Part shown: positions 19,049-27,134 of the stretch, piece by piece
How the letters are laid out: the number at the start of each line of letters is the position of its first letter
Position numbering within the stretch: the first letter of the stretch is position 1
Assembly (NCBI RefSeq): GCF_003058325.1
Contig: NZ_CP028843.1
Coordinates: 2,018,001 to 2,082,000, forward strand
Source of the DNA: Methylobacterium currus
GTDB taxonomy: Bacteria > Pseudomonadota > Alphaproteobacteria > Rhizobiales > Beijerinckiaceae
Direction of reading: 5' to 3'
DNA length: 64,000 nt
Notes under the pieces: model-generated
What the model was told of the DNA's origin: nothing
Seen by the model: the letters and a program-made list of their open reading frames with translations, nothing else
Databases searched by the model: none
Made by a program: the position numbers and the translations under genes

Positions 19049-19654
19049 TCAGAACTCGATGCCCTCCTGCGCTTTCACCCCCGCGGCGAAGTGGTGCTTC
19101 ACCTGCCCCATCTCGGTGACGAGGTCGGCGACGGCGATCAGCTCCGGCTTGGCGTTGCGCCCCGTCACCACGACGTGCAGGTCCGGCCGGCGCCGGCTCA
19201 ACGCCTCCACCACCTCGGGCAGCGGCAGGTAGTCGTAGCGCAGTGCGATGTTGAGCTCGTCGAGGATCAGGAGCCGGATGCCGGGATCGGCCATCAGCGC
19301 CTCGGTCCTGGCCCACGCCGCCTGGGCGGCCGCCACGTCGCGGGCCCGGTCCTGGGTCTCCCAGGTGAAGCCCTCCCCCATCGTGTGCCAGTCGACCTGA
19401 TCGCCGAAGCGTTCGAGGGCGAAGCGCTCGCCGGTCTCCCAGGCGCCCTTGATGTACTGCACCACCCCGACCCGCCAGCCGCGGCCCAAAGCGCGCAGCA
19501 TCAGCCCGAAGGCGGCAGTCGACTTGCCCTTGCCGGGGCCGGTATGGACGATGAGCAGGCCTTTCTCGATCGTCTTGGCCGCGACCTCGGCATCCTGCAC
19601 CGCCTTGCGCTTCTCCATCTTGGCGCGGTGGCGCGCCGCCTCGTCGTCGCTCAT
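19049..19654 (-). CDS. cobO: Cob(I)yrinic acid a,c-diamide adenosyltransferase
   Basis: A 201-residue corrinoid adenosyltransferase of the CobO/BtuR family. It attaches the 5'-deoxyadenosyl group to cobalt. The P-loop is VHTGPGKGKSTAAFGLMLRA near residue 36, with VGVVQYIKGAW, DELNIALRYDYLP and VVVTGRNAKPELIAVADL as family segments. The N-terminal MSDDEAARHRAKMEKRKAVQDA is the usual helical lid. It overlaps cobU by ATGA and runs leftward away from the riboswitch. Confidence 0.96.
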   Translation of the reverse strand: MSDDEAARHRAKMEKRKAVQDAEVAAKTIEKGLLIVHTGPGKGKSTAAFGLMLRALGRGWRVGVVQYIKGAWETGERFALERFGDQVDWHTMGEGFTWETQDRARDVAAAQAAWARTEALMADPGIRLLILDELNIALRYDYLPLPEVVEALSRRRPDLHVVVTGRNAKPELIAVADLVTEMGQVKHHFAAGVKAQEGIEF

Positions 19655-20199
19655 CGGGCTTCTCCCTTCAGAATCATCGGCAGGCCCGCCACCACCAGCA
19701 CCACCCTGTCGGCCATAGCCGCCAGACGCTGGTGCAGACGCCCGGCCTCGTCGCGGAACCGGCGGGCGAGCGCGTTCTCCGGCACGATGCTCAAACCCAC
19801 CTCGTTCGAGACCAGCACCATCGGCCCGGCCGCCGTCCGGCAGGATTCCACCAGCGCGTCGCGCTCCGCCGCGAGGTCGGCATCCTCGTCCAGCATCGCG
19901 TTGGTCAGCCACAGGGTCAGGCAATCGACCAGAACGGGCCGGCCGGCCGGCGCCCGCCGGATCACCGAGGCCAAGTCGCGCGGCGCATCGACCGTCTCCC
20001 AGGGAGCGGGGCGGCGGGCGCGGTGCTCGGCGATGCGCGCGCGCATCTCGTCGTCCCAGGCTTGCGCCGTCGCGACGTAGAGCCAAGGGCCCGGGAGCGC
20101 CTCGATCAGCCCTTCCGCGTAGCGGCTCTTGCCTGAGCGGGCGCCGCCCAGCACCAGGGTCAGGCGCGGGGCGGCGCGGTCCGGATCCGGCACGGGCAT
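19651..20199 (-). CDS. cobU: Adenosylcobinamide kinase / guanylyltransferase
   Basis: A 182-residue bifunctional enzyme (CobU, called CobP in Pseudomonas denitrificans). It phosphorylates adenosylcobinamide and transfers GMP in the nucleotide-loop pathway. The P-loop is LVLGGARSGKSRYAEGL, followed by YVATAQAWDDEMRARIAEHRARR, LVDCLTLWLTN and VLVSNEVGLSIVPENALAR. The ATG at 20199 has a strong AGGAGGAG site. No second riboswitch is visible on this strand, so its control may differ from that of the rightward genes. Confidence 0.95.
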   Translation of the reverse strand: MPVPDPDRAAPRLTLVLGGARSGKSRYAEGLIEALPGPWLYVATAQAWDDEMRARIAEHRARRPAPWETVDAPRDLASVIRRAPAGRPVLVDCLTLWLTNAMLDEDADLAAERDALVESCRTAAGPMVLVSNEVGLSIVPENALARRFRDEAGRLHQRLAAMADRVVLVVAGLPMILKGEAR

Positions 20200-20312
20200 C
20201 TGCTCCTCCTGGACATCGCGGAAATTTGGACATCGCGGAAATCTCGGGGCCGGATGTGTCGCGGCAGGCTGCGCCGATTGCAAGCCCGCCAGCAACCCGA
20301 TAGGGTCGCCCC

Positions 20313-20490
20313 GACGGTGCCTCGGCGACGAGGTGAAAAGGGAACGTGGGATCCGGGATCTCTTCCGGTGTGCCGCGGCTGCCCCCGCAACTGTGAGCGG
20401 TCGCACACGGTCCGCCATCGGCCACTGGAGCGATCCGGGAAGGCGGTGGACCGGCTCAAGAGGCCGCGAGCCAGGAGACCTGCCGTCACC
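20313..20490 (+). promoter_or_regulatory. Cobalamin riboswitch
   Basis: The RNA shows, in order, the conserved GAAAAGGGAA core (about 20335-20344), GCTGCCCCCGCAACTG (20378-20393), CCACTGG (20422), GGGAAGG (20437-20443) and the B12 box GAGCCAGGAGACCTGCC (20468-20484). These are the elements of the adenosylcobalamin aptamer. A short hairpin (GCCGCC at 20504-20509 with GGCGGC at 20515-20520) ends one base before the AGGAG site of cbtB, so control of translation or transcription at that point is plausible. It should repress cbtB and the genes behind it when cobalamin is plentiful. Confidence 0.96.
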
Positions 20491-20531
20491 CCTTTCTCTC
20501 GACGCCGCCGGTGGGGCGGCAGGAGTTCGTC

Positions 20532-20708
20532 ATGGTCGCGATCACCCGGTCCCTCTCTCCCGCCCTCGTCGGCGAACGCCTGAGCGCCGTCCTCCTCGCC
20601 GCAACCCTCGGCATCGGGCTGCTGTTCGTCTCCGGCTTCGCGCCCGTGGTCGCCCTGCACAACGCCGCGCACGACTGGCGCCACGCCCACAACTTCCCCT
20701 GCCACTGA
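20532..20708 (+). CDS. cbtB: Cobalt transporter subunit CbtB
   Basis: A 58-residue protein with one membrane segment (LSAVLLAATLGIGLLFVSGF) and the family C-terminus HNAAHDWRHAHNFPCH, whose histidines and cysteine are the likely cobalt site. CbtB occurs with CbtA downstream of B12 riboswitches in place of CbiMNQO. The ATG at 20532 has AGGAG at 20521-20525; the frame opens earlier at a GTG at 20511 inside the riboswitch-linked hairpin, which is less likely. Confidence 0.92.
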   Translation: MVAITRSLSPALVGERLSAVLLAATLGIGLLFVSGFAPVVALHNAAHDWRHAHNFPCH

Positions 20709-20794
20709 CCAGGGCCTAACCCTTCGAGGCCGCGCGGCCTGCGTCCCGACCGGGCGCGGGCCCGCGGCCCTTTGGTCGTGCAGGTGATCCACCA

Positions 20795-21553
20795 ATGACG
20801 AAACGTCTGCTCGCCGCGGCCCTGGTCGCCGGCTTCCTCGCCGCATGCGTCACCTCGCTGCTGCAATTCGCCCTCACCTCGCCGCTGATCCTGGCGGCGG
20901 AGAAGTACGAGACGGCGGAGACCGTCGCGCCCACCCGCGTCTCGGCCAACCCGCTGATCGTGCTCGCCCATTCTGGCCACAGTTCGGCCGGTCACGACCA
21001 TGGCGGCGAGCCGCAATGGCAGCCGGCCCCCGGCCTGCCGCGCCTCGCCTTCACGGCGCTGGCGACCCTGGTGAGCGGCGTCGGCTACGCGCTGCTCCTC
21101 GGCGCCGTGCTGGTTGCGACCGGCCGTGAGGTGACGCCCTCCGAGGCGCTGAAATTCGGCATCGGCGGCTTCCTTGCGGCCAGCCTCGCGCCGGCGGTCG
21201 GGCTGCCGCCGGAATTGCCCGGCACCGCGGCCGCCGCCCTTGAATCGCGCCAGCTCTGGTGGGTCGCGACGGCGCTCGCCACGGCCCTCGGCCTCTACCT
21301 GGTGGCGATCCGCCGCGGCCCGGCCGCGATCGGCCTCGGCCTCGCCCTCGTCGTCGCGCCGCATGCCTGGGGCGCCCCGCACGGGCCCGAGGAGATCTCG
21401 GCGATGCCACCGGTCTACGCGGCGCAGTTCGCCGCCCGCTCGCTGGCGGTCGCCTTCGCGTTCTGGGCGGTGCTCGGCCTCGCCTTCGGCTGGGCCTGGG
21501 GCACGGTTGCGGGGACGAAGGGCGCCGCGCGTCGGAGCGAGGTGACCGCGTGA
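20795..21553 (+). CDS. cbtA: Cobalt transporter subunit CbtA
   Basis: A 252-residue membrane protein with about six hydrophobic segments, predicted to carry cobalt into the cell together with CbtB. The first segment is LLAAALVAGFLAACVTSLLQF. A periplasmic loop contains HSGHSSAGHDHGG, a histidine cluster. The later PHAWGAPHGPEE is a family motif. It is the second gene after the riboswitch and overlaps the DUF1636 gene by GTGA. Role is from family context; no transport data are in the sequence. Confidence 0.93.
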   Translation: MTKRLLAAALVAGFLAACVTSLLQFALTSPLILAAEKYETAETVAPTRVSANPLIVLAHSGHSSAGHDHGGEPQWQPAPGLPRLAFTALATLVSGVGYALLLGAVLVATGREVTPSEALKFGIGGFLAASLAPAVGLPPELPGTAAAALESRQLWWVATALATALGLYLVAIRRGPAAIGLGLALVVAPHAWGAPHGPEEISAMPPVYAAQFAARSLAVAFAFWAVLGLAFGWAWGTVAGTKGAARRSEVTA

Positions 21554-21927
21554 GCGATCCCGTCACCCTCTACGTCTGCACCACCTGCCGCGATGCCGCC
21601 GATCCGGCGGACGGCCCCCGCGCCGGCGCCCGCCTGCACGATGCACTCGCCCAGGCGCTCGCGGCCCGGCCCGGCACGCCCGTGCGGATCGAGCCGGTGG
21701 AATGCCTCTCGGTCTGCAAGCGGCCCTGCACCGTGGCGGTCGTGAGCCCCGGCCGCTGGACCTATGTCTACGGCGACCTCGACCCGGCGATCTCCGCCGA
21801 GGTCATCCTCGACGGCATCGGCCTCTATGCCGGAACGGCCGACGGCGTCGTGCCCTGGCGCGAACGTCCACAAGAGTTCCGCAAGGGCGTCGTCGCCCGC
21901 ATCCCTCCCGCGCCGGTGACTCCATGA
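21550..21927 (+). CDS. DUF1636 family metal-binding protein
   Basis: A 125-residue soluble protein with the cysteine pattern of small thioredoxin-fold ferredoxins: CTTC near the N-terminus and ECLSVCKRPCTVAV in the middle. It starts with a GTG overlapping the cbtA stop and ends overlapping cobW (ATGA), so it is tightly locked into the cobalt section of the operon. DUF1636 has no established function. The cysteines suggest a 2Fe-2S cluster or direct metal binding, perhaps in handing cobalt from CbtAB to CobW or CobN; that is inference. Confidence 0.88.
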   Translation: MSDPVTLYVCTTCRDAADPADGPRAGARLHDALAQALAARPGTPVRIEPVECLSVCKRPCTVAVVSPGRWTYVYGDLDPAISAEVILDGIGLYAGTADGVVPWRERPQEFRKGVVARIPPAPVTP

Positions 21928-22958
21928 CCATCCTCAACAAGATCCCCTGCACCATCGTCACGGGCTTCCTCGGCGCCGGAAAGACGACGCTCGTGCGCCA
22001 CGCCATCGAGCACAACGACGGCCGGCGCCTCGCGATCATCGTCAACGAGTTCGGCGATGTCGGCTTCGACGGGTCCCTGCTTGCCGAATGCGGCATCCCG
22101 GGCTGCGACGCCGACGCGGTGGTCGAGTTGCCGAACGGCTGCATCTGCTGCACCGTCGCCGACGACTTCGTGCCGGCGCTCAACAAGCTCCTCGACCGGC
22201 CGGAGCCGCCGGAGCACATCCTGATCGAGACCTCCGGCCTCGCCCTGCCGAAGCCCCTGGTCCAGGCCTTCAACTGGCCGGCGATCCGCTCGCGGGTGAC
22301 CGTCGACGGCGTGGTGGCGGTGGTGGACGGGCCGGCGGTGGCGTCGGGCGCCTTCGCGGACGACCCGAAGGCGCTGGCGGCGCAGCGCGCGGCCGATGCC
22401 AGCGTCGATCACGAGAACCCGCTGGAAGAGGTGTTCGAGGATCAGCTCCTCTGCGCCGACCTCGTGGTGATGAACAAGTCCGACCTCCTCGACGAGGGCG
22501 AGCGGGCGCGGGTCCGCGCCGAGGTCGAGGCGCAGCTGCCGCGGGCCGTCAAGCTCGTCGAGACCGCCCACGGCGCCCTCGATCCGCGCGTGCTGCTCGG
22601 CCTCAATGCCGCCGCGGAGGACGACCTCGCCGCGCGGCCCTCGCATCACGAGACGGAGGAGGACCATGACCACGACGATTTCGAGAGCGTGGCGCTTCCC
22701 GTGAAGGCCGCCGGCTCACCCGAGGACCTGGCCGCCCGGGTCGCCAAGGCCGCCGAGGTGGCGGGTGTGCTGCGGATCAAGGGCTTCTGCGCCGTCGCCG
22801 ACAAGCCGATGCGCCTCGTCGTCCAGGGCGTCGGCCGCCGCGTCGCCCACCATTACGACCGCCCCTGGCGCTCGGCCGAGCACCGGGACGGGACGCTGGT
22901 GGTGATTGGGCTGGCGGGGTTCGACAAGGAGGCGGTGGCGGCGGCGTTGCAGGGGTAA
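21924..22958 (+). CDS. cobW: Cobalamin biosynthesis GTPase CobW
   Basis: A 344-residue G3E-family GTPase that serves as a cobalt chaperone for corrin ring synthesis. The P-loop is TGFLGAGKTTLVRH near residue 15. The metal-binding CICC motif is in LPNGCICCTVADDF, the G4 motif is VVMNKSDLL, and a His/Asp-rich loop HHETEEDHDHDD precedes the C-terminal domain. The ATG overlaps the DUF1636 stop. It follows the cobalt transporter and precedes cobN with an Uma2 gene between them. Confidence 0.95.
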   Translation: MTILNKIPCTIVTGFLGAGKTTLVRHAIEHNDGRRLAIIVNEFGDVGFDGSLLAECGIPGCDADAVVELPNGCICCTVADDFVPALNKLLDRPEPPEHILIETSGLALPKPLVQAFNWPAIRSRVTVDGVVAVVDGPAVASGAFADDPKALAAQRAADASVDHENPLEEVFEDQLLCADLVVMNKSDLLDEGERARVRAEVEAQLPRAVKLVETAHGALDPRVLLGLNAAAEDDLAARPSHHETEEDHDHDDFESVALPVKAAGSPEDLAARVAKAAEVAGVLRIKGFCAVADKPMRLVVQGVGRRVAHHYDRPWRSAEHRDGTLVVIGLAGFDKEAVAAALQG

Positions 22959-23024
22959 GCGCGGCTTCGCACGACGGATTGTGCGCCTTTTCCTCTCCCC
23001 GCGGGCGGCGAGGCGGCAGCCGAC

Positions 23025-23148
23025 GGTGAGGGGGTGTTGCCGGAGGAGTCTCACTCGTCGAGCCCCCCTCACCCTCGCTCCGGCTTTGCCTGAGCCTGCC
23101 GTGTCTCCTGAACGTCGACACGGCCCTCTTCCCGCCTGCAGGGAGAGG
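23025..23148. repeat. Intergenic palindromic repeats between cobW and the Uma2 gene
   Basis: Two dyads are visible. GGTGAGGGGG (23025-23034) pairs perfectly with CCCCCTCACC (23064-23073), and CCTCTTCCC (23125-23133) pairs with GGGAGAGG (23141-23148) with one bulge. The second resembles the palindrome inside cobG at 27615. This 291-base gap has no gene. Confidence 0.6.
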
Positions 23149-23249
23149 AGTGACCCGCGTTCTACTTTGAAGCCGAGAACATCAGAGGCCATATCCTCGG
23201 CATTGCGTTGACCTCGCACCACAGCAACACCAGCCCGGGAGGGCATCGC

Positions 23250-23840
23250 ATGTCGGAGCCTGCGCCGCGGCGCTGGAGCGTGCAGGAGTTCTTCGCCTGG
23301 CAGGAGCGCCAGGACGAACGCTACGGGCTGGTCGGCGGGGTGCCGGTGCGGATGATGGCCGGTGCGCGCGATGTCCATGACGATATCGTGGTCAACCTCG
23401 TGGCGGAGTTCCGCATCCGGCTACGCGGGACGCCGTGCCGCCGTTTCACCGGTGACGGCAGCGTCGAGACCCTGCCGGGCCAGATCCGCCGTCCCGATCT
23501 CGGCGTCGATTGCGGTGCCCGCGACCCGAACGGGCTGACGGCGGCGGAGCCGCGGCTGGTCGTCGAGCTCCTGTCGCCCTCGACCCGCGACTTCGATGCC
23601 TTCGACAAGCTCGAGGAATGCAAGCCGGTCGCGAGCCTCGCGGTGATCCTGCTGGTCGAGCCGAACGCCCCCGGGATCGCCCTCTGGCGCCGCGACGCGG
23701 ACGGAGCCTGGCAGCGCCGCCTCGCGGCCGGGCTCGACCAGATGATCGAGCTGCCAGAGTTCGGCATGACCCCGGCGTTGGCGGACGTGCATGACGGCGT
23801 CGCGTTCCCACCGCGGCCTCGCCTGGTTTCGGGGACCTGA
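23250..23840 (+). CDS. Uma2 (DUF820) family putative endonuclease
   Basis: A 196-residue protein of the Uma2 family, a PD-(D/E)XK nuclease fold. It begins MSEPAPRRWSVQEFFAW, with RYGLVGGVPVRMMAG, HDDIVVNLVAEFR, RRPDLGVDCG and PRLVVELLSPSTRDFD in the family order; the D and E of the core are in RRPDLG and VELLSP. The start ATG has GGGAGGG upstream. Uma2 genes multiply in some genomes and their role is unknown. It sits six bases before cobN inside the cobalamin run, where it has no obvious business. Confidence 0.87.
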   Translation: MSEPAPRRWSVQEFFAWQERQDERYGLVGGVPVRMMAGARDVHDDIVVNLVAEFRIRLRGTPCRRFTGDGSVETLPGQIRRPDLGVDCGARDPNGLTAAEPRLVVELLSPSTRDFDAFDKLEECKPVASLAVILLVEPNAPGIALWRRDADGAWQRRLAAGLDQMIELPEFGMTPALADVHDGVAFPPRPRLVSGT

Positions 23841-23846
23841 GGGCCG

Positions 23847-26800
23847 ATGCACCTCCTGCGCATCGATACGGTCTCCCTCGACGAGGGTGAGGCGGCGGTC
23901 GATCTCGGCCAGGCGCCCGGCGACATCGTCGCCCTGTCCTTCACCGATTCCGACCTCGCCGGCCTCGGCCATGCCTATGCGGGGCTGCGCGGGGACTGGC
24001 CGAGCCTGCGGCTCGCCAAGCTCGCGCAGCTGCGCCATCCACTCTCGGTTGACCTCTACGCCGACGCGGTGATCGCCCGGGCCCGCTTCGTGCTGGTGCG
24101 CTGCCTCGGCGGGCTCGATTACTGGCGCTACGGCATCGAGCGGCTGGCCGAGACCTGCCGGACGCACGGCATTCCGCTCGCGGTGCTGCCGGGGGACGAC
24201 CGGCCGGATCCGCGCCTCGACGCGGTCTCGACGGTGACGCCCGACCTTCGGACGACCCTCGACGCCTATTTCCGCGCCGGCGGGACCGACAACCTGCGTC
24301 GGCTCCTCATGCGGATCGCCGCCGAACTCGGCCGGCCGGTCGTGGCGGAACCGCCCCGTACCCTGCCGCGGGGCTTTGCCTGGTGCCCGGGCTGCGGCGT
24401 CCGCGAGCGGGCGGAGCCCGCCTCGGCCCTGCCCCGGGCCCTCGTGCTCGTCTACCGGTCGGCGATCCTCGGCGGCGACACCGCGCCGGCCACCGCCCTC
24501 GCGGCGGCCCTGTGGGAGCGCGGCCTCGCCCCCGTCATCGTCGCGGTGGCGAGCCTCAAGGAGCCGGAGGCGGTAGCGGCCGTGCGGGAGGCCATCGCGA
24601 CCCAGCGCCCCGCCGTGATCGTCGCCGCCACCGCCTTCTCGGCCCGGGACGAGGCCGGCTTCGTGCTCGACGAGGCGGATTGCCCGGTGATCCAGGCCTT
24701 CACGGTCGGCGCCGGCCGGGAGGCCTGGGCAGCCTCGGCGAGAGGGCTCGGAGCCGCCGACCTCGCCATGCAGGTGGCGCTGCCGGAATTCGACGGCCGG
24801 CTCTCCGGCTTCCCGATCTCGCACAAGGAGGAGGCGCCGGAGGTCGACGGATTCCGCGAGCGCCGGGCGGTGCCGGATTTTTCGGGTCTCGCCGCCACCG
24901 CCGGCCGCGCCGCCGCCTGGGCCCGCCTCGCCGCCACGCCCCGGTCGGAGCGCCGCCTCGCGCTCGTCCTGTCCGATTATCCGGCCCGCGGCGGCCGGGC
25001 CGGCTTCGCGGTCGGGCTCGACACCCCGGCGAGCGCGCGGGGGATCCTCGACCTCCTCAGCCACGAGGGTTACGCGGTCGCCGACATTCCGGAGCCCGAC
25101 GTCCTGATGCGCCGCCTCACCGAGGAGGCCCCGAGCCTCGCGGTGCCGCTCTCCGCCTACGAGGCCTGGCGGGCCCGGCTGCCGGCCACGGCCCGCGCGG
25201 CCCTCGCGGCGGAATGGGGCGAGCCCGCCGACGATCCGGCCTGCCGGGACGGCGCCTTCCGGTTCCGGGCGTTGCCGGCGGGCCGCGTGCTGGTGGCGCT
25301 CCAGCCGGACCGCGGCCACAAGGGCGACCGCAAGGCGGGCTATCACGACCCCGACGCGGTGCCCTGCCACGCCTATCTCGCCTTCCACCTGGCGCTCCGC
25401 GAGGGGTGCGACGCGCTGATCCATCTCGGCACCCACGGCACCACCGAGTGGCTGCCCGGCAAGGCGGTGGCGCTCTCCCCCGCCTGCTGGCCCGCCCTCG
25501 CAACCGGGACGCTGCCGGTGGTCTATCCGTTCATCGTCGACGATCCCGGCGAGGCGGCCCCGGCCAAGCGCCGGATCGGCGCGGTCACGATCGGGCACCT
25601 GCCGCCGGAGACCGCGGCGGCCGGCCTCGATCCGGAGGCCGCGACCTTGCGCGAGCTGGTGGAGGAATATTCCGCCGCCACGGTGCTCGATCCGCGCCGG
25701 GCGTCCCTGATTGCCCGGGGCATCCTGGAGCGGGCCGAGGATGCGGGCCTGCTCGCGGCCGCCGGCATCGACCGCGCCACCTCGATGCCGGACGCTCTCG
25801 CCGCCCTCGACGCGCATCTGTGCGACCTCGCCGAGGTGACGATGCGCGACGGGCTGCACGTCTTCGGCGAGGGGCCCGATGCCCATCCCGAATGCGGTCC
25901 GGCCGAGCGGGCGGGGCTGCTCGCCGCCCTCGACGGCCGCTTCGTGAAGCCGGGCCCCGCCGGCTCGCCGGCCCGCGGCCGGGCCGACGTGCTGCCGACG
26001 GGGCGCAACCTCGCCACCCTCGATCCCCGTGCCCTGCCGACCCGCGCCGCCGCGATGCTCGGCGAGAACGCTGCCGCCGAGGTGGTGCGCCGCTACCTTC
26101 AGGACGAGGGCGAGTATCCCGCCCGCCTCGTCATGGATCTGTGGGCCTCGCCCACCTTGCGCACCGGCGGCGAGGACGTGGCGCAGGCGCTGGCCCTGAT
26201 GGGCGTGCGCCCGGTCTGGGACCACGCCTCGACCCGGGTGACCGGCTTCGAGGTGCTGCCGCTCGCCCTCCTCGACCGGCCGCGGATCGACGTGACGGTC
26301 CGGGTCTCCGGCGCCTTCCGCGATACCTTCCCGGAGACGCTGGCGCTCCTCGACCGTGCCGCACGGGCGGTCGCGTCGCGGGAGGAGGACGATGCCGACA
26401 ACCCGCTCGCCGCCGCCCGCCGCCGGGGCGAGGCGCCGGCGCGGGTGTTCGGGGCGGCGCCCGGCCGCTACGGCGCCGGCACCGCGGCCCTCGCCCTCGA
26501 CGGCCGGTGGAGCGAGCGCGGCGACCTCGCCCGGGCCTATCTCGACGCCACCGCGGAGGCGACCGGCTCGTCGGAGGAACCGGGCGGTCCGGACGCCGAT
26601 TTCGCCGCCCGGGTCGCGGCGGCGGATGCCTATCTCCACGCTTTCGACGTGGCCGAGCGCGACCTCCTCGACGGCGACGCCGCCGCCGACGCGATGGGCG
26701 GCTTCTCCGCCGCCGCGGCGTCCCTCGGTGCCGCGCCCGTCCTCTACAGCCTCGACACCAGCCGCCCCGAGGCGCCCCGCGCCCGCACCGCCCGCGAGGA

Positions 26801-27134
26801 CGTGGCGCGGCTGGTGCGCGGCCGTCTCGCCCATCCGCGCTGGATCGCCGCGCAGCTCCGCCACGGCTGGCGCGGGGCGCAGGAGCTGGCGCAAGGGTTG
26901 GACGCGGTGTTCGTCATGGCGGCTGCCACCGACGCGGTCGCGGATGCCGACATCGACCGGCTCTACGACGCCTATCTGGGCGATCCGGACGTGCTCGCGG
27001 CGATCGAATCCGCCAATCCGGGCGTCGCGCAGGCCTTGCGCGGCCGGTTCGCCGACCTGCGCGACCGTGGCTTGTGGCGCAGCCGGCGCAACTCGCTGGC
27101 CGCCCTCGACGAGACCCGCGAGGCCGCCGAATGA
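23847..27134 (+). CDS. cobN: Cobaltochelatase subunit CobN
   Basis: A 1095-residue large subunit of the ATP-dependent aerobic cobaltochelatase, which inserts cobalt into hydrogenobyrinic acid a,c-diamide with CobS and CobT. The conserved core HLGTHGTTEWLPGKAVALS is near residue 530, with LQPDRGHKGDRKAGYHDPD before it and DLWASPTLRTGGEDVAQAL later. It is shorter than the Pseudomonas denitrificans protein of roughly 1275 residues, but no obvious domain is missing. cobS and cobT are not in the window. The ATG overlaps nothing upstream; the stop overlaps cobG (ATGA). Confidence 0.95.
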   Translation: MHLLRIDTVSLDEGEAAVDLGQAPGDIVALSFTDSDLAGLGHAYAGLRGDWPSLRLAKLAQLRHPLSVDLYADAVIARARFVLVRCLGGLDYWRYGIERLAETCRTHGIPLAVLPGDDRPDPRLDAVSTVTPDLRTTLDAYFRAGGTDNLRRLLMRIAAELGRPVVAEPPRTLPRGFAWCPGCGVRERAEPASALPRALVLVYRSAILGGDTAPATALAAALWERGLAPVIVAVASLKEPEAVAAVREAIATQRPAVIVAATAFSARDEAGFVLDEADCPVIQAFTVGAGREAWAASARGLGAADLAMQVALPEFDGRLSGFPISHKEEAPEVDGFRERRAVPDFSGLAATAGRAAAWARLAATPRSERRLALVLSDYPARGGRAGFAVGLDTPASARGILDLLSHEGYAVADIPEPDVLMRRLTEEAPSLAVPLSAYEAWRARLPATARAALAAEWGEPADDPACRDGAFRFRALPAGRVLVALQPDRGHKGDRKAGYHDPDAVPCHAYLAFHLALREGCDALIHLGTHGTTEWLPGKAVALSPACWPALATGTLPVVYPFIVDDPGEAAPAKRRIGAVTIGHLPPETAAAGLDPEAATLRELVEEYSAATVLDPRRASLIARGILERAEDAGLLAAAGIDRATSMPDALAALDAHLCDLAEVTMRDGLHVFGEGPDAHPECGPAERAGLLAALDGRFVKPGPAGSPARGRADVLPTGRNLATLDPRALPTRAAAMLGENAAAEVVRRYLQDEGEYPARLVMDLWASPTLRTGGEDVAQALALMGVRPVWDHASTRVTGFEVLPLALLDRPRIDVTVRVSGAFRDTFPETLALLDRAARAVASREEDDADNPLAAARRRGEAPARVFGAAPGRYGAGTAALALDGRWSERGDLARAYLDATAEATGSSEEPGGPDADFAARVAAADAYLHAFDVAERDLLDGDAAADAMGGFSAAAASLGAAPVLYSLDTSRPEAPRARTAREDVARLVRGRLAHPRWIAAQLRHGWRGAQELAQGLDAVFVMAAATDAVADADIDRLYDAYLGDPDVLAAIESANPGVAQALRGRFADLRDRGLWRSRRNSLAALDETREAAE

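Noticed and set aside
20200..20312. A second cobalamin riboswitch for cobU-cobO on the minus strand
   Set aside because: The B12 box and core motifs were not found on that strand upstream of cobU.
23421..26894. A 1157-residue open frame on the minus strand opposite cobN
   Set aside because: It is Arg/Gly/His-rich with no family motifs and lies entirely antisense to a well-supported gene; long antisense frames are expected at this GC content.
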